DNA of 64,000 bases from Acorus gramineus (GCA_030737835.1 CM060852.1:24247185-24311184); one strand, 5' to 3'; positions 11,813 to 24,562 are shown, counted from the first letter of the stretch. Notes: generated by a model from the letters alone, not told the origin. Translations and numbers: made by a program.

Positions 11813-13930
11813 GAAAACCCAGAGTTAGAGATCACAAGACAGTCCAAAGATTCCATACCATTAGAAAATTGAAGAATAGAAGGCTTACCTATATATTGTA
11901 TAGGAATACCAATTGAAACTAATGAATAATCAAAAGTTGATAAGTAGAAAACAAAGAAAAAAGAAAACCACTTCAATAGAAGGAAACAAAATGAGGATGA
12001 GAATGTAAAATATGCTAAACAACAACCAAAGCACAGAACACATATCCATTAACTTACAACAGTTACATAAAAGGGAAATCGCTGAACAATTATGTTTTTA
12101 AAAGCTTGAATTCATTCAATTGAAACATAAGCTTCTTTTATGATAAAAAGACAACCCTGGTTGATGATTTTATACTTTAATTGTTTTGTTTTATAGCAGC
12201 CGCCATCGTTGTCTATTCATACTCTCGATATGCTGAGCAATCCAACGTCCCATTGCTCGATCATTCTCACTAATTTTTTTTTGTTTCATGAAAAAGATGA
12301 ACTTCTTTCCAATGCGTGAAATTATTTTTTGATAAAATTTGGATTGCATATTTTTCTGCAAGGACATATTAAAAATATTACTATAGTCATGTAAATTAAA
12401 ATTTGAAGTTAGTATGTGATTAAAGAAGTTATTAGTTTCGTATAGCGTACCTCTCAATGTGCTCTACTTCAGACATGTTATATTTGTAATAGTGTGTTCC
12501 GGTTTCTCTGATGTCGACTCAACTGTAACATTTCTTACATGCATTATAGTATGATTCTCGCTTGTTATCAATGCTTTCGATGATTGCCTTGAAAGAGCAT
12601 AAGGTTTTCTGCATGTTCAATTTATACTGACTTTATAACACTTTAAAAATAACTCTAAAAAATGTAGTACACATGTATGTCTCATACATGTGTGAGATTT
12701 ATAATATACCTGGACACTTGATGTTCCTTATCGAATGATTTGTTCAATAGTCAATTGGTGGAATCTCTAATCCTTTTTGTTGTTGAAAAGAACAATTCCT
12801 CGTCCCCCTTTGTTGATAAGGATATTAACATGTAATTTGATGTTAATGTCCAATCATTTTCATATCACTTATACTAACTAATAAAAAAAAATATATAACC
12901 TAGTTAGAGTCAATAAATATATAATTAAATAATGTTTTACCCTTGTCAAAGTTGTTGATATGTCTAATCAATTGTTGGATTGATATCTATTGTTGTACAT
13001 GTCAATGAAGTGAGGCCAGCTTCACTTGCAAGTGGCATTGGATATAAATTATACAACATGTTATTTGATTTGTACTTGATGTTGTTAATTGAATTACCTT
13101 CATATCAAGAACCCTTTTCCTTAGATATTGTTATTATTGGATTCTCCATGACTAATTCTTCAAAATGTTTTCCTTCATTTTCAACTAGGTCACCCTATAA
13201 CGTGAACCGAACAGACTAAAGACCCATTCGCATTGATGGACAAAAATATGTTAGTGACCTATACCATAAAATGATGAGACATTTGAAATTTATTTCATGT
13301 GAATATATATTCTATATCTTTAATTGTTATATGTCGAACAATTGTTTGTAGAGACGATCCTTATCATTTCTCATTTTGCTTGCAGGTTCAACTTTCAGTA
13401 CAAAAGTTATAGTATCTACATTGAATAATTAGTAAGTGATCAATAGTTTGAATGTATTAGTTAAAACAATAATCATGAATTGCAATTTTATTAGTCTTAG
13501 TGTACATACCAATTGACTCTTCCACATCTAAACATTGAATTGCCCTTATCAATGGTAGGAAATGAAATGTTGAATCTTATATAATCACATCAGTTTTTTA
13601 TTCAATTATATTTGTGTGGACAGTGAGAGATAACTCCATATCTTTGTTAACAACAACATATTTGGGGTTCACAGGTTTGACCAATTCATTGGAAATAAAA
13701 TAAGCCTTGTTTTTCACAAATAATGTGTCAAATTTCTTGATACATCATTAAACAACACTACCTCTATTCTTGTCCCCTGAGGATTCACGTCAGAGAGTGT
13801 AAAAAGTGTAAATAGTATGACAAACACCAGCATGTAAACATGACTAACCTCATCATCGATCAATATAACTTTCCATTTTCCCTCATTACCCTTGTTGTTG
13901 TTGTATGTTTCTATTAACCCTCGTCGAATG
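11813..13930 (-). repeat. Left arm of large inverted repeat
   Basis: This arm is the reverse complement, with moderate divergence, of 16050-17007 joined to 24845-26155. Anchors: 11823-11848 (GTTAGAGATC) pairs with about 26128-26150; 12780-12850 with about 24960-25030; 13385-13460 with about 16550-16625; 13860-13925 with about 16055-16125. The ends fall near the AAAACCCAGAGTTAGAG word (outer) and TATTAACCCTCRTC (inner). It carries a decayed RPA-like sequence on the minus strand. Confidence 0.8.
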
Positions 13931-13935
13931 ACTCA

Positions 13936-15850
13936 GGCCTTTTTTTTAAGACTAATATAGGAGAATCTTATTTCAAGAAACCCCTGAAAGATAGGCGATA
14001 AAGGATCTCCTTACATTTTTTTTTAAAAAAAAAAGGAAAAAGAAAATAGAAGGCTAATAATCAATCTTAGATGATGCTTAGCCTCTCCTCCATTCAACAC
14101 CCATTAATGAAGATGACGAAGGTTCCTCTAGAATGCATTTAACCCAATCCAACAACATCAAAGATAAAGCGATTCAATTATTTTCCCAATACACTCTTTT
14201 TTGCATGAAGACACCCTCATTGCATGCTAACCAAATGGACCAACAAGTAGCATAAGCAACAAATCATTGAAACTTAGCACGAGAACTTCGATCACCTTTC
14301 TTCCAACGATCCCGGAACCACCTCTAGACCATCCATATTTGAAAATAAATTAAAAGTCCCAAGAGCCTCCCCAACCTTCTTCCAAATTTGGGTGCTAATT
14401 GAACAAGCAAAGAATAGATGGCTACTCAACTGTTCCTCAACTCTACATAAACCACATAAAGGATCCCCGTAGCAAAGCCATTTTGCCCGATTCATTTTGA
14501 TAAGGATTTTGTTAATGAAGATGAGCCAGATAAACCCCCTAATCTTCAACGGGGAGAGCGATCCCTAAATCAAACACTTGAACCAGGACGAAAGAAGATG
14601 AGGTAGTGAACCATTATTTAACTACCGATATAATGAATAAATAGAGAACCCATTCTGAGGAGACAATTTTCAAACAACTGAATCCTCCTCAAGGTTAAGA
14701 GAGACCTTTTGGAGGCACGCAAGAAGTGAAGTTAATTCCTCCACTTCCTCATCGTTAAGATCACGTCGAATCCTGAGCAACCAAACAATAGAGTCAATGT
14801 TCCAAGTGAAAGAATCAGAAATAAGGTCGTCCTCATTAAGTGCCACCCGGAAAGGATTAGGAAATAAACATGCCGGCAAAGAGCCATCAAGCCATTCATC
14901 ATTCCAAAAGCAGATTGCCACACCGTTCCCCGGAACTAGTTGATTGGACTCCTTTATCTCAGCCCTTCCAAGATGTTTCGCCAAACATTAAAGATAGAGT
15001 CTCTACTTCGAGGAAGGAGAGAGAGTCTTGTGCAAGCAAAATATTATTTCTCGTGGATCACTCTACTGCACAATGCCTCCGTGGCATCTAGAAACCTCTA
15101 AAGCCATTTACCCAAGAGGGCCTTGTTCATGTTATGAAGATCAAGAACACCCATACCGCCATCTTCCTTGGCACAATATCCCATTTTGCAAGGTGTGGCT
15201 TCCTACTTCCCTCCTTTGTACCGTTCTAAAGAAACTGTCGATGAATTTTCTCCATTTTTTCTAGAATCCCACAAGGAATCTTGAAAATTGACAAGAAATA
15301 AAGAGGGGAGACACATGAGCACCGCTTTGAGAAAGCACTAACCGGCCACCCAAACTAAGAAGATGGCCTTTCCAACCATCAAGTTTCTTATCGAAACTTT
15401 GAATTAAAGGCTCCCAATCAAATCTTTAGAGATTCTGAATGTGAAGAGGAAGGCCTAAATACTTGATCATAAACTTCAACGCATTACACCCCATCCTTGA
15501 AGCCAAATCAACTACCTCATCGAATGGAATGTTGATCCCACCAAGGTGCTTTTAAGAAGATTAACCTTCAGCCCAGACACCATTTCAAAGCATTTAATTA
15601 TGAATTTGAAACCTTTCAAGTTGCTTTCTCTAGCATCACAAAGAAGAATGATATCATTGGCATATTGAATATGAGTAATCCTAGACCCGCCTTCTGTAAC
15701 TTCAAGCCCATGGATCCAACCACCCATCACACATTTTTGAATCATTCTACTTAAGACATTTGCCACGAGTTTGAAAATGAAAGGGGGAAGAGGATCCCTT
15801 TGATGAAGGCCTTGCCTTGAGTCAAAATAGCCAACTGGTTGTGATGCATT
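13936..15850 (-). mobile_element. LINE (non-LTR retrotransposon) fragment, 5'-truncated
   Basis: Minus-strand remains of a plant LINE. 15766-15512 encodes the reverse transcriptase palm block (IQYANDIILLC, a YADD-box variant with Asn for Asp, then SGLKVNLLKS). 14984-14670 encodes the region before the C-terminal zinc-binding domain (ICFWNDEWLDG and IRRDLNDEEVEEL). 14549-14292 matches the zf-RVT type (CLCRVEEQLSSHLFFAC-like spacing). The plus-strand T-run near 14012 may mark its poly(A) tail. Several frame breaks; not functional. The same family is present at 31905-32945 on the other strand. It occupies the spacer of the large inverted repeat. Confidence 0.75.
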
Positions 15851-15852
15851 CC

Positions 15853-16041
15853 TCAGGTTTTAACTGTCATATCCTCTGGAATTTTTGTAATTCATTTATT
15901 AGAATGGATGATCTGAGTATCCAAAAAATTAATGAACGAGGATAGTTCAATCATTCTTACATTTTCTTTGCATAGCTCATCATCTCATACATTCTACACC
16001 AATAAATGAACTACAAAAATTCTGGAGGATATAGACAGTTA
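15853..16041. mobile_element. Small foldback MITE
   Basis: About 50 bp at the left (TTTTAACTGTCATATCCTCTG and on) is repeated in inverted form at the right (CAGAGGATATAGACAGTTAAGG-like, ending near 16041) with scattered mismatches. Total about 190 bp. It lies between the LINE and the right arm of the large inverted repeat. No target duplication assigned. Confidence 0.5.
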
Positions 16042-16119
16042 AGGTCCAAGTTTTTTGATGAGGGTTAATAGAAACATACAACAACAAGGGTAATGGGGAA
16101 ATATGGAAAGTCATATTGA

Positions 16120-16945
16120 TCGATGAAGAGATTAATCATGTATACATGTTGATGTTTATCTTACAATTTACACTTTTAACACTCCCTAACGTGAATCCTC
16201 AGGGGACAAGAATATATGCAGTGCTATTTAATGATGCATCAGGAAATTTGAAACATTGTTTGTGAAAAACAAAGCTGATTTTATTTTCAATGGATTTGTC
16301 AAACCTATGAATCCCAAATATGCTGCAGTTAACAAAGACATGAAGTTATCTCTCACTGTCCACACAAACATAATTGAATGAGAAACTAATGTGATTATAT
16401 GAGATTCAACATTTCATTTCCTACCGCTAACAAAGGCAACTCATTGTCAAGATGTGGAATAGGCAATCGATTTATACACTAAGACTAATAAAATTGTAAT
16501 TCATGATCATTGTTTTAACTAATGCATGCAAACTACTGGTCACATACTAATTATTCAATGTAGATACTATAGCTTTTGTACTGAGAGTTGGACCTGCAAG
16601 CAAAGTGGAAAATTATAAGGATCACTCACAACAACAGTTCGACAAATAAAAATTACAGATATAGAGTATATATTCATATGAAATAAATTTCAAATATCTC
16701 ATCATTTTATGGTATAAGTCACTGACATTTTTTAATAACATATTTCAGTCCATTGATGCCAACAGATCTGAGTTTGTTCGGTTCAAATTATGGGGGTGAC
16801 CTAGCTGAAAATGACGAAAAACATTTAGAAAAATTAGTCATGGAGAATCCAACACTAACAATATCTGGGGCAAAGGTATCTAGATACAAAGGTGATTCAA
16901 TTAACAACGTCGAGTACAAATTAAAAAAACATGTTGTATAAACTA
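16120..16945 (+). pseudogene. Decayed RPA1-like (OB-fold) sequence
   Basis: Low-confidence assignment. The plus strand reads in pieces like plant replication-protein-A-like proteins: an NPQGTRIYAVLFNDASGN block near 16190-16250, and at 16753-16941 a 62-codon frame with SNYGGDLAEN followed by NPTLTISGAKVSRYKGDSI. The latter resembles the OB-fold pattern in which a (L)W-x-x-(F/L)AE block is followed by an isoleucine-rich strand and a (K/R)V-x-x-(Y/F)-x-G turn. Stops and frameshifts interrupt it, and the left arm carries a matching decayed copy. It could be a host gene duplicate or a Helitron-borne RPA; no Rep/helicase is present here. Confidence 0.35.
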
Positions 16946-17007
16946 TATCCAATTCCACTTGTAGGTGAACTTGGTCTCACTTCATTGACATGTACAACAA
17001 TAGATAT

Positions 17008-17287
17008 TGTTGAATCTGGGATTGCAAGAGTTGATAAGGGAAAAGAATCATTTTATTTTTCATATATTCTACCAAGAGGAGTAGGTTACATATGCTTATA
17101 TATACTCAAAAGATATAAAAAACAGAAAGGGCAACCTATTGAATATAGACAACCAATTCAATGACATTGAATAGGTTGTTTCAACCAAATGGGAAAGAAC
17201 AGCCTATTCAATTCTTGAACAGGCTGTTTTAGCAACATAGGAAAGGATAGCCTATTCAATGCTATTTAATAGGCTGTTCCAGCAACA
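17008..17287 (-). repeat. 3' LTR of family B element
   Basis: 280 bp, begins TGTTGAATCTGGG and ends CCAGCAACA on the plus strand. It contains three imperfect copies of a short inverted motif (CAGCCTATTCAATG/CATTGAATAGGCTG type), so the right part can fold into hairpins. Confidence 0.93.
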
Positions 17288-17294
17288 CTCCCCC

Positions 17295-19490
17295 TCAAGC
17301 TGGAGAGTAAATATCAACAACTCCCAGCTTGCTGCAAATTGAATCAATCGTATACTTTGGAAGCGCTTTAGTGAAGATGTCTACTAGCTGATTCCTAGAG
17401 GGTACAAATGGAGTCACAATCTTTTTTGATGCCACTTTAGAACGGATGAAGTGACAATCAACTTCAATGTGTTTTGTTCTCTCATGAAAAATTGGGTTAC
17501 TAACTATGTGAATGGCTGCCTGATTATCACAGTAGAGAGAAGTTGGATCTTGTATTGAGATTCCAAACTCTTGCAAAAGTGTTCTCAACCATGTTAGCTC
17601 ACAGGCTGTGTGAGCCATTGCACGATACTCAGCCTCAGCACTTGAGTGAGCCACAACAGATTGCTTCTTACTTTTCCAAGTAACAAGGTTGCCTCTCAGG
17701 AAAGTACAATAGCCAATAGTAGATCTTCTGTCTGAAGGAGAACTTGCCCAATCATCGTATGTGTATCTCTCAATACGAAGATGTCCAGATGATTGATAAA
17801 GAAGACCACGACCTGGAGTCCCCTTGAGGTACTTCAAAATACGTATGACTGCATCCATGTGAGAAACCCGTGGGCTGGCCATAAATTGACTCACAACACT
17901 TACGGCATATGATATATCTGGGCAAGTAATGGTTTGGTAAATTAGCTTACCTACAAGTCTCCTATACATCTCTGGATCATTAACTAAGTCACCAACATCA
18001 GACATCAATTTCTCATTAGTCTACATAGGTGTAGCAACAGGTTTAGAGCCAAGATAACCCGTGTCCCTTAGGATGTCAAGGGTGTATTTCCTCTGAGACA
18101 AACAAATGCCGTTCTTTGATTGTGCAACCTCAATTCCTAGAAAATAACGAAGCTTGCCCAAGTTTTTTTTGTAAGAAAGCTCAAGCTCAGATGATGAATA
18201 AGAGTTTGAATGCCCTTCTTGTCTCTCCCAATAATAATAATATCATCCACGTATACAACCAAAATCACAATGCCTAGCTTTGTTTTTTTAAAGAACCCTG
18301 AATGGTCAACGTGGCTTCTAGTCATGCCATGTGTAACCACTAATTTACTGAATTTGTCAAACCACGCACGAGGAGATTGTTTGAGTCCATAGATAGACTT
18401 CTTGAGATGACAAACACACTCCCCCTTAGACTCAAACCCAGGAGGTTGAGCCATGTACACCGTCTTAGTCAGATCTCCATGCAAAAGGCATTTTTTACAT
18501 CAAGTTGGTGAAGCGGCCAGTCAAGATTGGCGGCAAGTGATATAATAATGCAAACTGAGTTCAATTTGGGCACTGGAGAGAAAGTCTCTGTGTAGTCAAT
18601 GCCATATGTCTGAGTGAACCCCTGCAACAAGACGAGCTTTCAATATGTTAATAGTACCATCTGAATTCTGTTTCACAGTGAAGACCCAACGACAACCAAC
18701 AATATGGGTGCCAACAGGCTTAGGAAGAAGCTCCCAAGTATGATTCAACTGTAAAGCATGCAATTCCTCTTCCATTGCCTTCTTCCAGCCAGGATGAGAA
18801 AGGGCCTCTCTATAGGACTTAGGAATAGTGATAGATGCCAAGGATAAAGAGAACGCCTTAAAGGAGGGAGACAAATGGTCATAAGATACATAATTGGAGA
18901 TAGGATGATCAGTGCATAACCTTTTACCTTTCCGAACAGCAATAGGAAGCTCTAGATTGGGCTCAAAAGAAGAGACAACTGGATCTGCAGGCGCTGAGGA
19001 GGATGGTGGGTGCTGCACACATGTCTCTACTGGTTCAACCGTCGGAGCGGGTGGAAAATGAGACTCGACTTGTGCAATGGTCAGAGTGGTATTCTTGCGA
19101 CGATGACGAGTATATACCCTTAGTGCTGGAGGAATGTCAAGAACCGGAGTAGGAAGGACATTTTCTTGAAGGATAGACTCCTTCAATTGACTGCTCTTCA
19201 TTGAGTAATATGGTACATCTTCAAAGAAGGTTACATCAGCGCAAACAAAAAACTTTCTCAAAGAAGGGCTGTGACATCTATACCCTTTTTGAGTATGAGA
19301 ATAACCCAAAAAGATGCACTTGTGAGCTCAAGGGTCAAGTTCACCCAGTCTCAGATTCAGATTATGAACAAAACAAACGCACCCAAACACTTTTGAGGGG
19401 AGAGAAAAGGGTCTTTGTCAAGAAACATCATATGGAAAGGTGATTTTCCTTTAAGAACCTGAGATGACATTTTATTTAAAAGATATGTTG
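17295..19490 (-). pseudogene. copia family B pol remnant: integrase C-part, RT, RNase H
   Basis: Reads from about 19490 down to 17295. The first part continues the integrase broken by the insertion (TAILIATYLLNK and GKSPFHMMF blocks), then the linker with the G-Y-x-x-x-x-KGYRC block (about 19300). RT begins with GCRWVFTVKQNSDG (about 18680), has GLKQSPRAWFDKF (about 18380) and an intact YVDD (about 18255). RNase H runs from about 17700 (CDNQAAIH; HERTKHIEVDCHFIRSK) to the stop at 17295. Frames are broken near 19330, 18590, 18140 and 18010. Defective. Confidence 0.9.
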
Positions 19491-20040
19491 CTATGAGAAT
19501 TGCTGTCACGCCCCAGGCGTCCCTGGGACGCGGCAAGTGTATATATGATATCAGTATAAACATGAGTTCAATAACATACTCACACAACAGCTAAAATGAC
19601 AACACAACAACAAAAGCAGGGCTGACATGATATATACACCAATTGCGGAAGCTAAAAGACTAAATCTGTAATCCAAAAACATATTACAGACTCGATACAT
19701 AATCAACTGTCCTGTGAGAGCCAATATATACAAGACATCCAAATAAAATACAACCGCGTGCCCAAGCACGGAAGATAATACATACAATCCAAAAAGGGGT
19801 GCTGATTTCCTCTATATCTCGCGGGAGTGGCGCTACTCCGCTACTGGTGTAGTCTCTCTCGGGGAGCTCCTCCTTCAAGTCCACCTCAGTGATAACTGAA
19901 GAAAAAATAATTATGCGAGGGGTGAGCCACATGCTCAGTGAATAGCACAACCCATGCATCACAGCTTATATTAACCATAACCAGATATTATTAAACCACA
20001 ATCACATTACTCAAGCCACAAAATGGCAACAACTCCGCAA

Positions 20041-20285
20041 TCCAGTGGGTCGCTCTTGCCAACCCACTACACCCTCACCCTCACCTCTCAATGGGTGACC
20101 AAGGATATTGGGACAATTACACAAAACCAGCGGGTCGCTACCGCCACCCGCTACACCCTCACCCTCACCCTCAATGGGTGACCAAGGATATTGGGACTTA
20201 CAATCCAGTGGGTCGCCACATCGCCGGCCCACCATACCCTCACCCTCACCCACAATAGGTGACCTAGGCTCTTGGGACTGACTAG
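20041..20285. repeat. Three tandem units of about 80 bp
   Basis: Units start with CCAG(T/C)GGGTCGC at 20042, 20127 and 20205 (spacing 85 and 78 bp). Each continues with CACCCTCACCCTCA and GGGTGACCAAGGATATTGGGA. They lie inside the 3-kb insertion. Confidence 0.8.
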
Positions 20286-21169
20286 GCTATTGGTCACCCT
20301 TGGTCCACCGATAGTCTCTCCCCACTCCGTAGGTCGTTTGGCTACTCCCACATTCAGCACAGTCCTTCTACCAAATCAGGAGGCGCCTACTGATGGGAGC
20401 CCCTGCACGGGACGACCTTTCCAACACCGGGGTAGTCTCTACACGGATCCAACGAAGGGAACAGAACTGCCTATCCATCGCATATGATCCACTCAGATCC
20501 GCAGACAACACATCCTAGCAACTCTAATGTCCTGAATTCCTCAGAATTCCTCCAGGGCGCATAACCAAGATGCGGGGAACATGCATAATAGTTATAACAG
20601 GGTTGGAATATTAACGGGGAAAGAATCCTTGGGAGGGCAGCGTGAGGTCCCGATATAGGACATCCCGACAACCAAACAAGGAACACGGAGTACCCTAGCC
20701 TGGGTCTCACCACTGTCCTCGCGAGGCCCCTCCCCTATGATATTCGCTAAAACAGGCTAATAATCATATGCTTGCATTTTATTTAAATAAATAAACTAAA
20801 TGGGAACATGCATCGGTTGGGGCTTTCCTAGCATGGAAACATGATAACAGGGTGCATGGCTCTTATACGGGTCCTAAAGGTATAAGTCCCTAGCATACAA
20901 ATCTAGGGTGGCATGCATACTACAGATTATCATGCTTTCATAGCTTTTCATATTAAACAGGTTAATATTTACTATGGTGCCCCAGGGGAGGACGGTACAC
21001 GCCCAAGTGCATGTAACACCTCCCTACTGGGTTGGATCGTCCCACTCACCGGAGATCGGGTCGTCGCGCGACCGTCCGTCAAGATCTGCAAGATAGGGTA
21101 ATCAACTGGGTGAGAAACCACACAATTTATACATAGAAATGCACAGAAATACCCAAAACTCGGATAAGC

Positions 21170-21590
21170 ATGCATACGGGCTCGCACGCATGCGAGCACG
21201 CGCGTACGCACGCGAGTCCGAGTGCCCCGACACCTACCCGAACCCTCGGGCAGCCATTCGCATGGCCCCCCGCGTGCGCACGCACGAATGCGCACGCACG
21301 CACACACCCCGGCACCATCGGCGCACTGCCGCGCGCCTGCCCGCGCGCCCAAACGCGCACCCGCCCGCACGCGCACGCTCGTGCGCCCACGCGCACCGCG
21401 CGTCCAGCCCGCGCCCCTCGCGCAGCACCTCGCGCACTGCCCCAGCACGCCCCAGCATGCCCCAGCACGCCCCAGCACGCGCACGCGCGCGCATGCACGC
21501 GCGCGCGCGCACTGGTTCCCTGCCCAGCGCCCAGGCGCACTGGCCGCGCGCGCGCACGCCCGACGCCCAGCTCGCGCCCAAGCCACTCTA
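21170..21590. repeat. CG-rich low-complexity tract with alternating CG/CA runs
   Basis: Built of GCACGCGCG and CCCCAGCACG words. 21478-21515 is nearly perfect alternating purine-pyrimidine. Several frames stay open in both directions only because of the composition (Arg/Ala/His/Pro-rich translations); none is a supported gene. Confidence 0.8.
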
Positions 21591-22514
21591 ACCACATTTT
21601 AACCCCTTTCAACCTCTCACACACACCCAAACACCCCTACCTAGCATCCATGACCCTCCCAACATCCACTTAAGCCAAAAAAATCAAGAAAAGGAGGGGA
21701 GGAGCTCACCTTGGAGGGGGAACAAAATGGGAAGGTTCGGGGGCCCTTCGCGCACTGAAACGCCGCCACCGAGACCACCACCACCTCCACCACCCCTCAT
21801 CCTCCTCCTCAGCCTCCTCTTCAGCTGAAAATCAGGGGGGGGGGGGAAGATCCATGCAAGGGAGCTTGAGAGAGGGGAGAACAAACACAACAACACACCC
21901 ACACAACCCAACTCATGCACTTGCACCATCTCTCTTTGAGGCATTAAACCAAACACCTAGGGGGCTTGAATGAGGGAAAGAGAGGGCCAAGAAAAGCTGG
22001 TCGACGTGCACAATGGGAGGGGAAGAGAGAGAGAGGAGATATTTATCAAAATATCTAAGGAAATTTTACTAAGTCGCCCTCCGACTAGAAATTCTGCGCA
22101 AGCTTCACTGGAACAGCCATAACTTCCCCGATACAGCTCCGAATTGCTTGATTCCAAGACCGACGGAAAGCTAAGAAGATTATCTACAACTTTCATGTTT
22201 ATTCCATGATCAGATAATCCCTCTAACTAATCCGAAATTAGAGCCAAACATGGAACAGGGCCGCTGCCAGAATTTCCATCCCCGGGGTATACTTGGAAAA
22301 ATACCCATAACTTTTACTACAAGAATCCAGTTGATCTAATTCCACTTCTGTGCGAAAGCTAACTCAAAACTGGACATCTCATAGTAAACTCATAATTAAA
22401 CCTTTTCATCTTGGATTTTAACAAAATCAAATCCAAACACCAAATCAGGAATACATAACTTAGGGAAAAAAATTATGTACCCAAATCTTCAAACAGAGCG
22501 CTCCAAATGACACA

Positions 22515-24230
22515 GACACAACAACTGCATCTCCCCAGAAGTGTTTAGGTATATTCATTTTAATAATTAGAGCACGGGCAATAGCAAGGATGGGTCCATT
22601 CTTTCTTTTAGCAATTCCATTTTGTTGAGGAGTAGCAATACAAGAAGTTTGATGAATGATACCCCTCGACTCAAGAAAATGTCGAAAGACACCTTTATAC
22701 TCAAGAGCATTATCAGTCCGAAGGATATGTAACTTGGCATCAAATTGATTAGTGATTTCAACATGAAAGGATTTAAACACATCAAACACTTGAGAACAAT
22801 CTTTAAGCACATATAACCAAGTTAAACGGGAATAGTCATCAATAAAAGAAACAAAATAGCGTGCACCAGACAACCCAGTAGTTCTGGCTGGACCCCAAAC
22901 ATCAGAGTGAACAAGCTCAAAAGGTTGTAAACAAGGCCCATCAGTTCTAAGTTTAAAATGAGCCCTATGATGCTTACTAAGCTCACAAGTTTCACAATTA
23001 AAATTAGAAAAGGAAGGTAAAGAAGGAACTATATGTCGAAGGTTGTTAGACAAGGGTGCCCAAGACGACAATGTCACAAATATGGAGAGATAGTGGTATG
23101 AAGAGCAGATGTAATAGGTGAGTGAGATGGTTGAAAGTAGTAGAGTCCATCCTTTTCAAACCCCCCACCAATCATCCTCTTTGTCTTTAGATCCTGAAAA
23201 ACACAATGATTTGGATAAAAGTTTATTGAGCAGTTGAGGGCAGATGTAAGTTTACGAACAGATAACAAGTTATAAAGAAACTGAGGTAGGTACAAGACAA
23301 AAGAAAAGGTAAGACTAGGTGTGTGAATAGTACCAATCCCTTGAACAGAAGATTTAGAACCATTAGCAATGGTCACAAATGAAGGATAGGAAGTACGAGA
23401 AATGTCAGAAAGAAGGGAAGAGTTACCAATCATGTGATTGGAGGCCCCTAAGTCAATTATCCAGGATGTATTGGATGAGGAATGAAGACAAGTATTACCT
23501 AAATCACTCAAGGTGGCAGTGGAGCTGGATGGAAGATTAACATGCTTTGCAATAGAATCAAACTTTGCCTTTGACAGAATAATCTGTTCCTTGGCAACGA
23601 GAGTAGAGATCTCTCCCTCAACTCTAGCCTGATTGGCCCATGTGGACTTATCATGGAGTTCCCGACAAAAGTCTATAGAATGGTTGGTGCGGCCACAATG
23701 CGAACATTTCTTGGTCCTGCGACCACCACGACCAGTGTGAGGAGGACCACGACCTCCACGTACAGTATGAACTCGCCCAGCTGGAGTAGTGAGGGCAGAG
23801 CGATCCTCTCTCTCAGGAGCAGAAGGATGGATAGAGGCTCGCCGAACACAGGCAAAGGCTTCACTAGCCGTCGGCAAGTCTTTGCAAGAGAGGATTTGAG
23901 AGCTGATAGGTGCAAGTTCTGCCTGAGGTCTTGATAGAAATTTTCCACGTGAAATTCTTCCTTGTGTTGTTTCTGAGTCACTAGATTCACAGTAAAGGGC
24001 TGATATACATTTAGTTCTTCCCACATGCCTTTCAACTCAAAGTAATAGTCTTCAATTGAGTGCTCTCCCTGTTTGAGAGAGAAGATATCCTGATATAGTT
24101 GATAGATGCGAGAAATGTTCTTCTCCGACGAATACATTTCTTTCAGAGCATCCCAAATCTCCTTAGATGTTTCCAAAAAAGAAACATTGTTGAAGACCTC
24201 GGGCTCCATACTGTTCCATAGCCAGGTCAT
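22515..24230 (-). pseudogene. copia family B gag, protease and integrase N-part
   Basis: 24230 to about 23930 encodes a UBN2-type copia gag (WLWNSMEPEV, ETSKEIWDALKEMY, YQLYQDIFSLKQG and FELKGMWEEL blocks). A CCHC knuckle (CSHCGRTNHSIDFC) is near 23700. The protease active site reads D-L-G-A (about 23450) where D-S-G-A is required, a single base change expected to inactivate it. The integrase core keeps both Asp residues (HSDVWG; RTDNA), but the catalytic Glu in the NGVAERK block is Lys (NGIAKRK, about 22605). The frame then runs into the 3-kb insertion. The upstream start of gag near 24.3 kb is damaged. Confidence 0.9.
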
Positions 24231-24562
24231 GATCTGTGCGTCCTCTTGTTCCCAAACATTGACTGGGGCTTCAGCAGGCTAGGATGATGTGATGTAAGAA
24301 AGCTTCCCACGAGCTTTCAAAAAAAACTTTGATAGCCCTGGACCATTGATGATAATTGGAACCCTTCAATTTGGTACTTGTCATAGAGCCAAAGAAAAGG
24401 GAATCCTTGCTGTCTATTTTGTCACCAATAATATATGAGATAAAGAAAACACGAGACGAGTCTAGTTGATAACGAGAGCAGACATGAGAAGCCGAGAGAG
24501 AGGAGGTAGGTGAGAGAGAGGGTTAGGGAGATAGGGGTTTGGAGCTTATTGCTCTGATACCA

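Larger units (their letters stand above)
19504..22514. mobile_element. 3-kb GC-rich insertion in the copia integrase gene, unclassified
   Basis: Integrase coding sequence stops making sense near 22515 (after the FWGDAVV block) and resumes near 19503 (TAILIATY block). The foreign segment begins TGTCACGCCCC and ends near ATGACACA, giving a 5-bp TGTCA/TGACA inverted end. It has three 80-bp tandem units (20041-20285), an extremely GC-rich tract (21170-21590), a pyrimidine-rich tract (21740-21830) and an AT-rich right end. No protein domain was recognised. The TG...CA-like ends and large size would fit a solo LTR of a big Ty3/gypsy-type element, but no clear target duplication is visible, so class and exact ends are open. 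Confidence 0.6.

Noticed and set aside
20972..21680. Several long open frames on both strands in the CG-rich tract (up to 207 codons)
   Set aside because: They are open in many phases at once and translate to Arg/Ala/Pro/His low complexity; composition explains them.
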